From NCBI RefSeq assembly GCF_900177735.1, contig NZ_FXBB01000020.1:1-46561 (forward strand): DNA of 46,561 nucleotides, in the 5' to 3' direction. The notes under the pieces were generated by a model, which saw only the letters and a program-made list of their open reading frames with translations, was not told where the DNA came from and ran no database searches. Positions 1 to 7,938 of the stretch are shown here, in pieces. Source of the DNA: Dethiosulfovibrio salsuginis (GTDB taxonomy: Bacteria > Synergistota > Synergistia > Synergistales > Dethiosulfovibrionaceae). A program made the position numbers and the translations under genes. The stretch's first letter is position 1; every line of letters begins with the position of its first letter.

Positions 1-236
1 CGACGTTGCTCCATAGGCTTTATCTCGGCAAATACCGATGTCTTACGCTCCTGCTGTTGCGCCTCTTTGCAGGCAGCTTTGCGGACCTGGTTTTGGCGGT
101 AATAATAGGTATGAACGTGGATTCCCTTGGATTTGCACCAGGCCCTTACTGTCATTCCGCTGGACCGACAGTTATTGATATGATCTGCCCAGATCTTTAA
201 GGTCTCTGCTAGCTTAGCTTCTTGGTTCGTCATCAT
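1..236 (-). CDS. tnpA: IS66 accessory protein TnpA, N-terminal part
   Basis: The minus-strand frame opens with two consecutive ATG codons at 236 and 233 and stays open for 78 codons to the window edge. The translation (MMTNQEAKLAETLKIWADHI, then SSGMTVRAWCKSKGIHVHTY followed by YYRQNQ) has the pattern of IS66 TnpA proteins: a Trp near the start, SG-x-[ST]-V-x-x-WC, and then a helix ending in a run of Tyr. TnpA is a small helix-turn-helix-like accessory protein needed with TnpB and TnpC for transposition. The frame is intact as far as it can be seen, so the element could be functional. Confidence 0.75.
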   Translation of the reverse strand, partial: MMTNQEAKLAETLKIWADHINNCRSSGMTVRAWCKSKGIHVHTYYYRQNQVRKAACKEAQQQERKTSVFAEIKPMEQR

Positions 237-342
237 TGGTCTACCACCCCCGTACTGATTGAGTTCCCTTCAGTCTTCATCGTGGGGCGATTATCTCACG
301 CCGATGATGATGCTACGAGGTACTGCTAGCTTTGACGCTTAC
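1..342 (-). mobile_element. IS66-family insertion sequence, one end
   Basis: Read on the minus strand, the sequence starting at 342 begins GTAAGCGTC, which matches the GTAAGCG terminus typical of IS66-family elements. A TnpA-like reading frame starts about 106 bp inside, as expected for the left end of this family. The element runs off the left edge, so the other end, tnpB, tnpC and the 8-bp target duplication cannot be seen. The adjacent half of any duplication would be positions 343-350. The inserted end lies 51 bp upstream of the restriction gene at 394. Confidence 0.75.
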
Positions 343-362
343 GCTGAAAGTTATGGTATATT
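332..362 (+). promoter_or_regulatory. possible hybrid promoter created by the IS66 end
   Basis: TTGACG at 332-337 lies inside the IS66 terminus. TATATT at 357-362 lies in host DNA, 19 nt downstream and about 30 bp before the gene at 394. The -35-like box therefore comes from the insertion and the -10-like box from the flank. The 19-nt spacer is longer than ideal, so activity is uncertain. Confidence 0.35.
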
Positions 363-393
363 GAGAAACGAAAAAACATATTGGGAGGTCGCC

Positions 394-2538
394 ATGAAAG
401 CCAACGAAGCCAGTTTTCTGCATCTCATAAGGAAATCACCCCAGTTCTCCACCCCCATCTACCAGAGAACCTATTCCTGGACGGACAAAGAGTGCCGACA
501 GCTTTGGGAAGACATAATAAGGACCGGAAATAGGGATGATATTCCGTCCCATTTCGTTGGATCCGTCGTCTACATAACCCAAAATCCAAACGAGACAATC
601 CTATCGCCCTCTTCTTTGCTGGTTATAGACGGACAACAACGGCTAACCACTTTGACTTTACTATTAGCCGCACTGGCAGATTACCTAAATTCTCAACCAG
701 CAGAGAGCAAAGAACCTATAGAGGGATTTTCTCCTAATAAAATAATCTCTTATTATCTGATCAACAAAGAGGAAGAAGGGGAAAAGCGCTATAAACTCAT
801 CCTAACCCAAACCGATAAAGAGTCGTTGATAGCACTTCTTTCCGATAAAGAGCTACCTAAAGAACATTCCGTCCGCATAGCGGAAAACTTTGAGCTCCTA
901 AAGAAGCTTATTGCCCAGGAGAAAGGCAAATTAGTAACCCTATGCAAAGGACTGGCTAAGCTTATGGTTGTTGAAGTTGCACTAAATCGAGCCTACGATA
1001 ACCCACAGCTTATATTTGAGAGCATGAACTCAACCGGCAAAGAGCTAAGCCAGGCCGACTTAATCAGAAACTTCGTACTTATGGGATTGGAAAACAATCT
1101 CCAGGCTGACCTTTACGATAAGTACTGGCGTCCCATGGAGATATCCTTCGGCCAAGAGGCTTACACGGAATACTTCGACGATTTTATGCGCCATTATCTG
1201 ACCCTTACTAACGGAGAAATACCAAGAAAAGGAGAGGTATATGAGGCCTTTAAGGAGTATTCCCGCAGCACAAAAGTAACCAATGGAGGGATAGCGTCTT
1301 TAGTGGCGGAAATACGCCGCTACTCCCGCTTTTTCTGTGCTATGGCTTTTGATAAAGAGTCGGACCCAAGCCTGAGAGAAGCTTTTTACGACCTCAAAAA
1401 CCTAAAAGTCGACGTGGCCTATCCCTTTTTACTGGAACTCTATAACCGCTACGATTTGGGGCTTCTGAGCAAGGAAGATTTTCTAACTCTGGTAAGAACG
1501 GTCGAATCCTACGTATTCCGTAGGGTAATCTGCTCTATCCCAACAAACTCTCTCAATAAGACTCTGGCTGATTTTGCTGCACAGGCCAAGTCCTTTGAGG
1601 GAGACGGGCTTGTCGATTTTTTGAACGCAAAATTTCACGGGTTAGTGTCCTACAAGAGATTCCCTAACGACGAAGAGTTCAGAAAAGACATTAGCACTAT
1701 AGACCTTTACAACAGAGTGAGGGCTAGAACTACCTATTGTCTAAGAAAGCTCGAAAATCACAGGAGAAAAGAGAAAGTAAATTTAGAGGAGTATTCTATA
1801 GAACATATTATGCCTCAAAATCCCTCCCTCCAGGAGCAATGGAGGTCCGATCTAGGCGAAGATTGGGAGAGGGTACACAACAGCTGGCTTCATACCCTAG
1901 GGAATTTGACTCTTACAGGATACAATTCGGAGTACAGCGATAGGCCTTTTGCCGAGAAAAGGGACATGGAGGGAGGTTTTAAGGATAGTCCTCTAAAATT
2001 GAACGAAGGACTAGGTAATACGGAAAGGTGGAATGAAGATACTATTATAAGCCGGGGCCAAAGGCTAAGCGATTTAGCTCTTAAGGTTTGGCCCTTTCCT
2101 GAGACCTCTATTACTTTCATAGAATCCCCAACGAATGCTGGATCAAAGAACGAAAACTACACCATAGAAAGCTATCCGTACCTTTCTTTCGACGATAATG
2201 GAAGTACCTCAAGTACAAGGGAACTTTTTGACTCCATCAGGAAAGAGATTCTCGCCCTAGACCCCTGTGTCACTGAGCATTTTTTGAAGTTATATATAGC
2301 ATACAAAGCCGACACGAACTTCGTGGACATAGTTCCTCAGAGAAAAGGGTTGCGAATATCCCTAAACATGAGATTTATGGATTTAACCGATAGCAGAGGC
2401 ATCTGCAAAGACGTGACCAAGGTCGGACGATGGGGCAACGGGGATGTGGAAGTTCTTCTTGCCTCAAAAGATGAAATACCATACGTGATGGGACTGATAA
2501 GACAGTCATTTGAAAGCCAAATGGTGAACGAAGTATGA
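394..2538 (+). CDS. DUF262/DUF1524 (GmrSD-like) restriction protein with C-terminal DUF5655-like domain
   Basis: This is a predicted nucleotide-dependent restriction endonuclease of the GmrSD/type IV-like class, 714 residues. The DUF262 (ParB/GmrS-like) domain is at the N terminus, with IYQRTYSW around residue 23 and the signature DGQQRLTTL near residue 78. The DUF1524 HNH nuclease domain has IEHIMPQNP near residue 469, followed by HTLGNLTLTGYNSEYSDRPF, the usual His-Asn layout. The last ~100 residues resemble DUF5655. The ATG at 394 follows a good GGGAGG site. The frame extends upstream to a TTG at 259, but that part is IS66 DNA and is not used here. The stop overlaps the ATG of the phzF scrap. 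Codons are more AT-rich than in the genes beyond 4871, suggesting separate acquisition. Known relatives act on modified or foreign phage DNA; the target here is unknown. Confidence 0.88.
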   Translation: MKANEASFLHLIRKSPQFSTPIYQRTYSWTDKECRQLWEDIIRTGNRDDIPSHFVGSVVYITQNPNETILSPSSLLVIDGQQRLTTLTLLLAALADYLNSQPAESKEPIEGFSPNKIISYYLINKEEEGEKRYKLILTQTDKESLIALLSDKELPKEHSVRIAENFELLKKLIAQEKGKLVTLCKGLAKLMVVEVALNRAYDNPQLIFESMNSTGKELSQADLIRNFVLMGLENNLQADLYDKYWRPMEISFGQEAYTEYFDDFMRHYLTLTNGEIPRKGEVYEAFKEYSRSTKVTNGGIASLVAEIRRYSRFFCAMAFDKESDPSLREAFYDLKNLKVDVAYPFLLELYNRYDLGLLSKEDFLTLVRTVESYVFRRVICSIPTNSLNKTLADFAAQAKSFEGDGLVDFLNAKFHGLVSYKRFPNDEEFRKDISTIDLYNRVRARTTYCLRKLENHRRKEKVNLEEYSIEHIMPQNPSLQEQWRSDLGEDWERVHNSWLHTLGNLTLTGYNSEYSDRPFAEKRDMEGGFKDSPLKLNEGLGNTERWNEDTIISRGQRLSDLALKVWPFPETSITFIESPTNAGSKNENYTIESYPYLSFDDNGSTSSTRELFDSIRKEILALDPCVTEHFLKLYIAYKADTNFVDIVPQRKGLRISLNMRFMDLTDSRGICKDVTKVGRWGNGDVEVLLASKDEIPYVMGLIRQSFESQMVNEV

Positions 2539-2744
2539 GACAGTACGTAGTTGACGCCTTTACGGACAGGGTTTTCGGAGGTAATCCCGCCGCAGTATGC
2601 GTTATGGAGCGGTGGTTATCGGAGCTGGTGGCCTATCAGGCGTCCAGACGATGCGGTGTTCTGTACGGAAGGATAGCAGGCTCCCGGGTAAAACTGGCGG
2701 GGAAGGCCGTCCTTTACTCCGAGTCGATAATACACGTGGATTAA
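2535..2744 (+). pseudogene. phzF-family gene remnant (internal deletion)
   Basis: The 69-codon frame joins the first ~30 residues of a PhzF-like isomerase (QYVVDAFTDRVFGGNPAAVC) directly to its last ~40 residues (AYQASRRCGVLYGRI, KLAGKAVLYSE). PhzF-family enzymes are about 260-300 residues long, so roughly 200 residues of the core are missing although the reading frame is kept. The catalytic centre is lost and no activity is expected. The ATG overlaps the TGA of the DUF262 gene. A second, shorter scrap of a related gene lies at 4797-4858 and shares an identical 26-bp stretch with the 3' part of this one. Confidence 0.72.
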
Positions 2745-2825
2745 GCCTCAACAAAGACAACTTTCCAACTTGACCTCAAGCCAGAGGCAGTCTATCGCAC
2801 ATAAAGAGATTTTTTCTCTTTATAT

Positions 2826-2881
2826 TTGACCATACACCCACTTCAGGGGTATATTAGGTCATATAATGAGCCAATATACCC
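2826..2881 (+). promoter_or_regulatory. promoter with overlapping palindromic operator for the AbiL-like pair
   Basis: TTGACC at 2826-2831 and TATATT at 2850-2855 are 18 nt apart. An inverted repeat at 2847-2881 has 16-bp arms (14 of 16 paired) around a 3-bp centre; its outer arms are GGGTATATT and AATATACCC, its inner ones TCAT and ATGA. It covers the -10 box and the likely start point, and ends just before the AGGAGG site of the gene at 2897. The position suggests a repressor site or a 5' mRNA hairpin. No regulator gene is adjacent. Confidence 0.55.
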
Positions 2882-2896
2882 ACAGGAGGCGATAGA

Positions 2897-4198
2897 ATGC
2901 TGATTCGTTTTTCAATCGAAAACTGGATGTCTTTCAGAGATAAAGTCGATTTTTCCATGATCGCTAGCAAAGAGCGTCAACATGGAGAAAGGGTACCCAA
3001 ACTGGATAAGCACAGAACCAGGGCTCTTCCAATTGCCGCTCTATATGGGGGTAACGCATCTGGGAAGACAAATTTTTTTAAAGCACTCAGCTTCGTAAAA
3101 ACGCTTGTGGTGAACGGAACCAGACCGGACAGCTTGATACCTGTAGATTTTTTTAAGCTTAGCTTAGAGGGGTCTAAACAACCTTCCCGTTTTGAGTTTG
3201 AGGTGCTTATAGATGAGACGATATACGATTTCCGTCTTGCCGTAACCCGCAATGCTATTTTAGAGGAAAGCCTTACCGCTATATCCAGCTCAAGCGAAAA
3301 GGTGCTTTACAGCCGTAGAGAGGGGGATATAGACCTCGATAAGTCTCTGCCAGACAGGGATTTCTTTCTATTCGCCTTCAAGGGTACCAGGATAAATCAG
3401 CTTTTTTTGACCAACTCTGTGGATCAAAATATCGATGCTTTTCGCCCCGTCTATGACTGGTTTAAGGATATTTTACAGCTAATCGCTCCAGATTCTCGTT
3501 TTGAACCTTTCGAGCGTTTTTTCGACGATGGACATCCTCTATACAACTCTATGAACGATATGTTGTGTCAACTTGACACAGGCATTCTGCATTTAGGATC
3601 GGAGGATGTGCCTCTAGACAACGTTCCTATTCCAGAGAGTTTTAAGATGATGCTAAAAGAGGACGTCAAAGAAGGCATGGCTGTCCGACTACCTACAAAG
3701 GAACGACTTGTAATTACCAGAGAGAACGACGAACTGATAGCAAAGAAATTGATCTCCTTTCACTCTAGAGAGGACGGAACATCGGTAAAATTCGATATTC
3801 GCCAGGAGTCCGATGGATCTCAACGGGTTATCGATCTATTGCCGGCATTTCTGGAGTTAGCCGCCGATGGATCTAAAAAAGTCTACATTATAGACGAAAT
3901 TGACCGTAGTCTCCATCCGTTGCTCACAAGGAGGCTAATTGAGTTTTATCTTTCTGCCTGTTCCGACAGATCTAGGTCTCAACTTTTGTTTACAACCCAC
4001 GATATGCTTCTGATGGACCAAGAATTGTTCCGTCGAGACGAGATGTGGGTGGCAGAAAGAGATCTTCATGGGGCCTCTAGCTTGTTTTCCTTTAGCGATT
4101 ACAAAGACATTCGTTACGATAAAGACATCCTAAAAAGCTACCTCCAAGGGCGTTTTGGCGGGATTCCAAGGCTTTTGACGAGAGGAAGTTGTTTTTAA
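2897..4198 (+). CDS. AAA-family ATPase, RloA/AbiLi-like
   Basis: This 433-residue ATPase belongs to the SMC/ABC-like AAA_15 group (COG1106 type). It starts with [13 protein letters not shown], the usual opening of this group. Walker A is GGNASGKTN near residue 50, Walker B is [12 protein letters not shown] near residue 330, and the switch histidine is in LLFTTHD near residue 367. In defence systems such ATPases sense infection and control a toxic partner. The next gene is RloB-like and overlaps by one base (TAATG), so the two are translationally coupled. The pair matches the RloA-RloB arrangement and resembles lactococcal AbiL. The ATG follows AGGAGG at a good distance. DNA is more AT-rich than the Wadjet block. 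The family call is firm; the anti-phage role is inferred. Confidence 0.82.
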   Translation: MLIRFSIENWMSFRDKVDFSMIASKERQHGERVPKLDKHRTRALPIAALYGGNASGKTNFFKALSFVKTLVVNGTRPDSLIPVDFFKLSLEGSKQPSRFEFEVLIDETIYDFRLAVTRNAILEESLTAISSSSEKVLYSRREGDIDLDKSLPDRDFFLFAFKGTRINQLFLTNSVDQNIDAFRPVYDWFKDILQLIAPDSRFEPFERFFDDGHPLYNSMNDMLCQLDTGILHLGSEDVPLDNVPIPESFKMMLKEDVKEGMAVRLPTKERLVITRENDELIAKKLISFHSREDGTSVKFDIRQESDGSQRVIDLLPAFLELAADGSKKVYIIDEIDRSLHPLLTRRLIEFYLSACSDRSRSQLLFTTHDMLLMDQELFRRDEMWVAERDLHGASSLFSFSDYKDIRYDKDILKSYLQGRFGGIPRLLTRGSCF

Positions 4199-4794
4199 TG
4201 TCTCCTGGGAGACGATCTTTCAATCGACCGACTGGGATAAGGCCACAAAGGAAGTTATTCCTGATCGCCACTGAAGGCGAAAAAATCGAGCCAAAATATT
4301 TCTACATGTTTAACACAACCTTGTCTACAGCAAAAATATTATGTCTTAAGGGAGGTCATGCAAGCTCTCCTCCTAAAGTTTTAAAGAGAATGGCAAACTG
4401 GCTGAATGAAAACGATCTAAAAATCTTCGACGAGGCTTGGATCGTGGTCGACAAGGATCAGTGGACCGATAGTCAAATAGAAGAGCTTAGTTCATGGGCT
4501 AAATCAAAGGAAAATTACGGCTTAGCCTTGAGCAATCCCAAGTTCGAGTATTGGCTATTGCTTCACTTTGAGGATGGTGTCGCGATTCGATCGTCAAGGG
4601 ACTGCTCTGATCGTCTAAAAAAGCATATCCCTGGATACGATAAAGACATCAACGCTAGTAAGTTCACGAATGAAAGAATCGATCAGGCTATCCTCCGAGC
4701 AGAAAAGGGAGATAATCCACCTTCTAGCGGATGGCCCAAAAGACTTGGTAGCACCACGGTTTATAGGCTAGTAAAAAGGATACCTCGACCCTAA
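4198..4794 (+). CDS. RloB-like protein (AbiLii-like effector)
   Basis: This 198-residue protein has the RloB family pattern: IATEGEKIEPKYFYMF near the N terminus, DEAWIVVDKDQW in the middle (an acidic, TOPRIM-like DxD-type position), then LALSNPKFEYWLLLHFED. The family is proposed to be a TOPRIM-related nuclease controlled by the adjacent ATPase. The start is the ATG at 4198, overlapping the stop of the ATPase gene as TAATG; a TTG nine bases upstream is also in frame but poorly placed. Function in abortive infection is inferred from the partnership with the RloA-like ATPase and the neighbouring defence genes. Confidence 0.8.
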   Translation: MSPGRRSFNRPTGIRPQRKLFLIATEGEKIEPKYFYMFNTTLSTAKILCLKGGHASSPPKVLKRMANWLNENDLKIFDEAWIVVDKDQWTDSQIEELSSWAKSKENYGLALSNPKFEYWLLLHFEDGVAIRSSRDCSDRLKKHIPGYDKDINASKFTNERIDQAILRAEKGDNPPSSGWPKRLGSTTVYRLVKRIPRP

Positions 4795-4796
4795 AT

Positions 4797-4858
4797 AGTT
4801 GACGTCTTTACCGATAGGATTACCGGAGAATCTACTCCGAGTCGATAATACACGTGGA
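4797..4858 (+). pseudogene. second phzF-family scrap
   Basis: Positions 4797-4827 align with 2549-2579 of the first remnant and read VDVFTDRITG, but differ largely at third codon positions, as two genes once under selection would. This is joined directly to 26 bp (4833-4858) identical to 2715-2740 of the first remnant. It is too short to encode anything. Together the two scraps bracket the AbiL-like cassette. Confidence 0.55.
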
Positions 4859-4870
4859 GGGATCACAGCC

Positions 4871-5929
4871 GTGATAAAGTCATTAAGCCTCAGGAACTTC
4901 ACCAATTTTGAGAGCATAGACATAGATTTCTCCCCAAAGGTCAACGTTTTCATAGGGGAGAACAGCACCGGAAAGACCCATCTGCTCAAGGCGGCCTATA
5001 CCCTCTGCCACGGTGCTTCCACCTTCAAAAAAGGGGAGAAGGACATGGCAGAGGATCTCGAGAAGGAGCTCACGAAAAAGCTGCTTCAGGTGTTCATGCC
5101 ACTGGACGATCACCTCGGCAATATGTACCGGCAGGGATCCAATCCGTGGGGAGCCCTGTCCGCCAAGCTGGGGAAGAAAGGGAGCATCGATTGCAGTTTC
5201 TCCGAGGTCTCCCGCTATCTGGAGATCGAGCAAGACCGATACCTAGGAAGCACAGGAGAACCCTCCTTCATCCCCACCAAGGAAGTCTTATCTTTTATGA
5301 AGGGCTTTAACAGCCTCTACGAGAAGTACGACCTATCCTTCGATCAGACCTACTACGACCTCTGCCTGACCCTTGATCTGCCCGAGGCTAGACGAGAATA
5401 CCTCCACGAAAAGGTCCGGTGGGCCATGGGGGAGATTCGAGCCCTGTGCGGCGGCAGCTTCGTGTTTTACGGTGGGGGGAAGGTAACCTTTAAGGTGGAA
5501 AGCGGGGAGCACTCGGCCAACGCTATGGCGGAGGGCTTCAGAAAGGCGGGTGTGCTTTACAGGCTCATGGAGACCGGATCGGTGCAGCCAGGGCAGAGTG
5601 GGCCTCTGTTCTGGGATGAGCCCGAGGCGAACCTCAACCCCAGATTGATGAGGCTTTTAGTCCAGATTTTACTGGAGCTATCCCGAGAGGGACAGCAGAT
5701 TATCCTGGCCACCCACGATTACGTCTTCATAAAATGGCTAGATCTGCTCATGGATAAAGAAGCTGGAGACCAGGTTAGATATCACGTCCTGTCCAGAGAC
5801 GACTGCGAGGAAGTATCTGTTCAGATGGTGGACGATTACGGAGCAATCCCACCTAACGCCATAGCCAACGCCTTCAGCGATATGACAAAAGAGCAGGTCA
5901 GGAGAAAGATGGGGACCCTGGGAAAATGA
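4871..5929 (+). CDS. AAA-family ATPase of an uncharacterised two-gene defence-type module
   Basis: This 352-residue ABC/SMC-like ATPase opens with IKSLSLRNFTNFESIDIDF. Walker A is GENSTGKT at residues 29-36, the Walker B/D-loop region is LFWDEPEANLNPRLM near residue 250, and the switch histidine is in IILATHDYVFI. It resembles AAA_15/AAA_21 proteins such as RloA and OLD-like ATPases but has no TOPRIM domain of its own. I chose the GTG at 4871, just after GGAGGG; the longer frame back to 4799 only translates the phzF scrap. The stop overlaps the next gene's ATG, so the nuclease-like partner is coupled to it. Both genes lie directly upstream of jetA in the same direction. I do not recognise a named system. 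Confidence 0.75.
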   Translation: MIKSLSLRNFTNFESIDIDFSPKVNVFIGENSTGKTHLLKAAYTLCHGASTFKKGEKDMAEDLEKELTKKLLQVFMPLDDHLGNMYRQGSNPWGALSAKLGKKGSIDCSFSEVSRYLEIEQDRYLGSTGEPSFIPTKEVLSFMKGFNSLYEKYDLSFDQTYYDLCLTLDLPEARREYLHEKVRWAMGEIRALCGGSFVFYGGGKVTFKVESGEHSANAMAEGFRKAGVLYRLMETGSVQPGQSGPLFWDEPEANLNPRLMRLLVQILLELSREGQQIILATHDYVFIKWLDLLMDKEAGDQVRYHVLSRDDCEEVSVQMVDDYGAIPPNAIANAFSDMTKEQVRRKMGTLGK

Positions 5930-6456
5930 TCCTCCGAGAACGGGACATAGAGATCGACTTCACCGACGCCATAGACGGTATGGTCTTCGATCAGATGGAC
6001 CGCAACCGGCCTAACTACCACAGCATAGGTGAGATGCACCGAGTGGACTTCATAGTTGAGTTTGAGAATGCTATCCTTTTCGTCGAGATAAAGGACCCAG
6101 GGAACCCGAGGGCCACGGAAAGGGGCCTAATGAAATTCTATAACGAGCTGGAGAACGGCACATTAAGCTCCACATTCGCCTCGAAGTTCATAGACAGCTT
6201 TTTCTATCGCTGGGCGGAGGACAGGCTGTCCAAGACGGTCTACTATATAAACCTGGTGACCTTAGACAGCGAGTTCCTGCCCTATCTGTCCGACGAGATA
6301 TCCAAAAAGCTGTCCCCATCGGGCAAAAACGCCCCCAGGTGGTGCAGACACCCGGTCCAGAACTGTCAGGTCTTCAACCTCGAGACCTGGAACGAGAACT
6401 TCCCCCAATGGCCAGCCAGGAGGATAGAGGGAGAGCTGGACGAGGAGGAGGTATAA
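5926..6456 (+). CDS. predicted PD-(D/E)XK-type nuclease partner of the ATPase
   Basis: This 176-residue protein does not match a family I can name. It contains VDFIVEFENAILFVEIKD, which fits the PD-(D/E)XK nuclease core: Asp41, a beta hairpin, then Glu54-Ile-Lys56. GEMHRVD before it could supply a further acidic residue (Glu36). The C-terminal ~20 residues are acidic. It overlaps the ATPase gene by four bases (ATGA) and ends 39 bp before jetA. An ATPase coupled to a small nuclease is a common plan for defence systems (Septu and PARIS follow the same logic with other nucleases), so a DNA- or RNA-cleaving effector is a reasonable inference. The nuclease call rests on motif reading only. Confidence 0.55.
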   Translation: MILRERDIEIDFTDAIDGMVFDQMDRNRPNYHSIGEMHRVDFIVEFENAILFVEIKDPGNPRATERGLMKFYNELENGTLSSTFASKFIDSFFYRWAEDRLSKTVYYINLVTLDSEFLPYLSDEISKKLSPSGKNAPRWCRHPVQNCQVFNLETWNENFPQWPARRIEGELDEEEV

Positions 6457-6495
6457 AATACGGTACACACCCCAAATTTCAGGAGGCTCTCCACG

Positions 6496-7938
6496 ATGAT
6501 TCTCGACTACAATACCCTAGAGTCCCTTCGACAGAACCACCCTGCCTGGCGGTTGCTTAGGGCACAGCATGCCCCGCTGGTGGCCAGTTTTCTGAACAGG
6601 GTTTTCATAGTACCCAACGTCCGAATTCTCTCCCAAGGGGAGCTGGTTGAGGCCCTGGAGGACGAGCTTTTCTCTCTCAGAGAGGACGGAGACGGCCACT
6701 CCTTTCCGGGAACCGCCCTTGGATATTTGAACGATTGGGCCAACAACGACAAGGGCTGGCTCAGGAAGTTCTACCCACCGGGAACCGACGAGCCCCACTT
6801 CGACCTAACCCCTGCGACGGAAAAAGCCCTGCTGTGGCTCCAGAGTCTGACCGAGAGGGTCTTTGTGGGAACCGAGTCCCGGCTTCTTACCATGTTCGAG
6901 CTCCTTCGCCAGATGAGCGAGGGCAGCCAGATCGACCCGGAGATAAGGATCGCCGAGCTTAAAAAGCGGAGGGACGATATAGATAGGGAGATCTCGACGA
7001 TAGAGTCCGGCGAAGTTCCTCTTCTGGACGACACGTCTTTGAAGGATCGATTTCAGCAGTTTGTACAGCTTGCCCGAGCCCTTTTGTCCGATTTCAGGGA
7101 AGTGGAGCATAACTTCCGAGGCCTTGACCGACGGGTGAGAGAGCGTATCGCCCTGTGGAAAGGCTCTAAGGGAGAGCTGCTGGAGGAGATAATGGGGGAG
7201 AGGGACGCCATATCCGACTCAGATCAGGGAAGGAGCTTCAGGGCTTTTTGGGACTTTCTCATGTCCCAGTCCCGTCAGGAGGAGCTTACGGACCTTTTGG
7301 ATCGAGTCCTAGAGCTTGTCCCAATAAAGGAGATGGACCCGGAGCCAAGACTTAGAAGGGTTCATTACGACTGGCTTGAGGCGGGAGAGCATACCCAGAG
7401 GACCGTAGCCAAGCTGTCGGAGCAGCTTCGCCGCTTTCTGGACGATCAGGCATGGCTAGAGAACCGTCGCATCATAGAGATATTGCACTCCCTGGAGTCA
7501 CAATGCCTTGAGATACGGGAGAACCACCCATCAGGCGATTTCATGGAGATAGACGAAACGTCCCCGACCATAGAGTTGCCTATGGAAAGGCCCCTATACT
7601 CCGCCCCGTTTAAGGCGACGATAGATCAGGTTATCCTGGACGAGGGATTTTTCGACGTGGACACCTCCGCTCTATTCTCTCAGTCCATCGTGGATAAAGA
7701 GGAGCTTTCCAGCAATATCCGCCGTGAGCTTCAGACCAGGGACCAGGTGAGCCTAGGAGAGGTCATCTCCGCCCATCCACTCAACCAGGGCCTAGCGGAA
7801 CTTGTGACCTACTTTCACATAGCAGGCGAGTGGCCCCACAGCGTTGTCGACGATAGTAGGCACGAGGAAATAGCCTGGGAATCCCATACCAAAACGGTCC
7901 AGGCTACCATACCGATGGTTATTCTTTTGAGGAGCTGA
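6496..7938 (+). CDS. jetA: Wadjet type I subunit JetA (DUF3375, kleisin-like)
   Basis: This 480-residue protein is the DUF3375 subunit of type I Wadjet, an SMC-type complex that recognises and cuts closed circular plasmids. It begins LRQNHPAWRLLRAQHAPLV, followed by ALGYLNDWANNDKGWLRKFY, both typical of the family; helical, charged segments around residues 155-180 fit a kleisin-like bridge. The ATG follows CAGGAGG. The gene starts 39 bp after the nuclease gene with no obvious promoter or terminator between, so it is probably co-transcribed with it. Its C terminus overlaps jetB. Length is normal and no damage is visible. Confidence 0.92.
   Translation: MILDYNTLESLRQNHPAWRLLRAQHAPLVASFLNRVFIVPNVRILSQGELVEALEDELFSLREDGDGHSFPGTALGYLNDWANNDKGWLRKFYPPGTDEPHFDLTPATEKALLWLQSLTERVFVGTESRLLTMFELLRQMSEGSQIDPEIRIAELKKRRDDIDREISTIESGEVPLLDDTSLKDRFQQFVQLARALLSDFREVEHNFRGLDRRVRERIALWKGSKGELLEEIMGERDAISDSDQGRSFRAFWDFLMSQSRQEELTDLLDRVLELVPIKEMDPEPRLRRVHYDWLEAGEHTQRTVAKLSEQLRRFLDDQAWLENRRIIEILHSLESQCLEIRENHPSGDFMEIDETSPTIELPMERPLYSAPFKATIDQVILDEGFFDVDTSALFSQSIVDKEELSSNIRRELQTRDQVSLGEVISAHPLNQGLAELVTYFHIAGEWPHSVVDDSRHEEIAWESHTKTVQATIPMVILLRS

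Noticed and set aside
259-393. Extension of the DUF262 gene back to a TTG at 259
   Set aside because: The stretch is IS66 terminal DNA and is not conserved protein; the ATG at 394 has the better ribosome site and gives the family's N terminus.
4799-4870. Extension of the second ATPase gene back to a TTG at 4799
   Set aside because: It translates the phzF scrap in a different frame; the GTG at 4871 follows GGAGGG and begins the conserved sequence.
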